The notes under the pieces were generated by a model. The model ran no database searches. It worked only from the letters and a program-made list of their open reading frames with translations, and was not told where the DNA came from. A DNA stretch of 14,017 bases from CAUTXO01 sp963542625 (GTDB lineage: Bacteria; Campylobacterota; Campylobacteria; Campylobacterales; SZUA-545), in the NCBI GenBank assembly GCA_963542625.1, contig CAUTXO010000039.1:1-14017 (forward strand). The letters run 5' to 3'. A program made the translations under genes and the position numbers. Positions 12,967 to 14,017 of this stretch are shown here, piece after piece. Position 1 is the first letter of the stretch. Each line of letters begins with the position of its first letter.

Positions 12967-13400
12967 TAAAAAGCGCGGAGGCAAAAAGGCGCTATCAAGC
13001 AAGCCTTCTTTTTCCGATCGGCGAGCCAAACACCGCCTACGCGCAATACTTCCACGGGCAAAGCTACCTAGCGCAAATTGCAAGCGGGGCGCTGGCGGTG
13101 CATAACGTAACCTTTGAGCCCGCTTGCCGCAATCACTGGCACATTCACAAGGCAAAGCGAGGCGGCGGGCAGCTGCTAATTTGCGTTGGCGGGCGCGGCT
13201 GGTATCAAGCTGCGCGCGAGCGCGCGGTGGCGATGACGCCCGGCGTTGCAATTAGCATACCGCCAAACGTCAAGCACTGGCACGGCGCGGCGGCTTCTAG
13301 CTGGTTTTCTCATCTAGCCGTTTCAATCCCTGGCGATGAAGTAAGTAACGAGTGGTGCGAGAGCGTGAGCGACGCCGAATACGAAAAACTAGGATCTTAA
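12945..13400 (+). pseudogene. Cupin domain, cut off from its upstream partner
   Basis: Directly after the TAA at 12942-12944 the same frame continues without a start through a GATC-coded linker (TSADLADLKSAEAKRR). It then enters a cupin: PIGEPNTAYAQYF, NVTFEPACRNHWHIH with the metal-binding histidines, CVGGRGWYQ, and NVKHWHGAAASSWFSHLAV with the second metal-ligand region. The end SNEWCESVSDAEYEKL matches cupins that accompany carboxymuconolactone decarboxylases. No ATG precedes the first cupin strands, and the only standard alternative start I see is GTG at 13098, which would delete them. Either stop readthrough produces a fusion or the domain is no longer made intact. Its stop lies nine bases before the next gene, whose ribosome site overlaps it. 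Confidence 0.75.
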
Positions 13401-13409
13401 GGAGAGAAA

Positions 13410-13925
13410 ATGCAACAAAACACACGGCAAAGCGTGTGGCAAAAGGTGTGGCAAGGCGCGTGGGCGCAAAACGGGTGGGCGCAAAAACTGCTGCGCTTTA
13501 TCGGCGCGGGGCTTTTGGCTGCGGGGCTTTTGGCACCAAGCGCGGCACTAGCACAAAGGAAGGATGCGATGAAAATTACGATCACAGTAAATGGCAAGGC
13601 GCTATCTGCGTGGCTTTACTACAACTCAAGCGCTCAGGCACTAACAGAGCTCTTGCAAAAGGGCGCGGTTACGGTTCATATGCACGATTACAGCAATTTT
13701 GAAAAGGTCGGCGAGCTGTCTGTTAGCCTGCCGCGTAACGACACGCCAACAGACACCGACGCGGGCGATTTGATCTTATACCAAGGCAGGTCGTTTGTGA
13801 TTTACTACGACAAAAATTCGTGGAATTTCACGCCGCTTGGCAAGCTAGAAAACATCACAAAGAGCGAGCTAAAAGCCCTGCTTGGCAAGGGAGATGTTAC
13901 CGCGGTGCTGCAAAACGCTAACTAA
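13410..13925 (+). CDS. Cyclophilin-like fold protein with N-terminal signal
   Basis: The 171-residue frame starts at ATG 13410 after a strong AAGGAG site. Residues 54-171 (MKITITVNGK, then LLQKGAVTVHMHDYSNFEKV, DAGDLILYQGRSFVIYY and LGKLENI) match the small cyclophilin-like beta-barrel family. That family is often found beside aldo/keto reductase, decarboxylase-cupin and flavodoxin genes. Ahead of it are a Trp/Gln-rich stretch (VWQKVWQGAWAQNGWAQ) and a hydrophobic signal (about 26-48, ending PSAALAQ) that suggests export. A second start at 13569, preceded by AAGGAAGGA, would give a 118-residue cytoplasmic form of typical family length. The frame is intact, unlike the genes upstream of it. The biochemical role of the family is not established. 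Confidence 0.8.
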   Translation: MQQNTRQSVWQKVWQGAWAQNGWAQKLLRFIGAGLLAAGLLAPSAALAQRKDAMKITITVNGKALSAWLYYNSSAQALTELLQKGAVTVHMHDYSNFEKVGELSVSLPRNDTPTDTDAGDLILYQGRSFVIYYDKNSWNFTPLGKLENITKSELKALLGKGDVTAVLQNAN

Positions 13926-13950
13926 GCGCGCAATATGCTTTGTATATGCA

Positions 13951-13996
13951 CCTTTGAAAAGCGTCGTCGGGGGTTGGGGTTTCAAAGGGGAAGGGG
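13951..13996 (+). other. Inverted repeat overlapping a G-quadruplex pattern
   Basis: CCTTTGAAA (13951-13959) and TTTCAAAGG (13980-13988) form a perfect 9-bp inverted repeat with a 20-base loop. Overlapping it, four runs of four or five G (13969-13973, 13976-13979, 13987-13990, 13993-13996) with loops of 2, 7 and 2 bases match the G-quadruplex pattern. It follows the cyclophilin-like gene stop by about 26 bases. The two structures share bases and would exclude each other. No T-run follows in the window. Confidence 0.5.
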
Positions 13997-14017
13997 AGCG
14001 ACTTCGCAATTCAAGCC

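Noticed and set aside
12946..13251. 101-codon minus-strand frame opposite the cupin
   Set aside because: It is antisense to the cupin blocks, Arg/Ala-rich and without a ribosome site.
13352..13702. 116-codon plus-strand frame overlapping the cupin and cyclophilin-like genes
   Set aside because: It is an Arg/Gly/Ala-rich shadow frame, with the overlapping genes clearly supported by family blocks.
1..14017. tRNA, rRNA, transposase, integrase or phage genes
   Set aside because: I saw no cloverleaf-like, rRNA-like or recombinase sequence. The eroded region has decayed metabolic genes but no visible mobile-element enzymes.

Overview
The window looks like a chromosomal segment of a Campylobacterota (epsilonproteobacterial) species of moderate G+C, Campylobacter- or Wolinella-like. 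The main reason is the periplasmic nitrate reductase locus, which runs napA-G-H-B-F-L-D with no napC or napE. NapL and a NapGH quinol dehydrogenase replacing NapC are typical of this group. I do not name a species.

Layout. (1) Positions 1-573: a cut-off reading frame of unknown function at the left edge, then about 360 bases with no intact gene. That gap holds a decayed second copy of the 3' end of the neighbouring DJ-1 gene and several GATC-centred motifs. (2) 574-1673, minus strand: a DJ-1/PfpI protein and elongation factor P, coupled stop-to-start. (3) 1728-8675, minus strand: the intact nap operon, with most genes overlapping or separated by under 10 bases. NapG and NapH take electrons from menaquinol, NapB (dihaem cytochrome c) passes them to NapA (Mo-bis-MGD, one [4Fe-4S]), and NapD, NapF and NapL serve maturation or accessory roles. 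(4) 8794-10409, plus strand, divergent from napA: a Crp/Fnr regulator without the Fnr iron-sulfur cysteines, overlapping by one base a membrane protein with a NarX-type P-box sensor domain but no kinase or chemotaxis output. A near-perfect FNR-type box lies in the shared promoter region, at the right distance from a napA -10 element for class II activation.

(5) 10410-14017 is an eroded accessory region. It holds a minus-strand lipoprotein gene broken by a one-base slip at a six-G tract and an in-frame TAA. On the plus strand it holds the first codons of an aldo/keto reductase, a radical SAM protein of the spore-photoproduct-lyase-like type broken by several frameshifts, a carboxymuconolactone decarboxylase-cupin unit split by a frameshift and a stop, and one intact gene for a cyclophilin-like protein. 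The plus-strand set reads as a former operon. The window ends in a G-rich stretch that combines a 9-bp inverted repeat with a four-run G-quadruplex pattern.

A thread through the whole window is a short palindromic word, roughly CAAGATCTTG. It clusters in intergenic stretches with spacings often near 12 or 24 bases. It also lies inside genes, where it produces an Ala/Gln-Asp-Leu peptide repeat at the N-terminus of NapH and a similar linker between the decarboxylase and cupin domains. This is the most unusual feature I can see.
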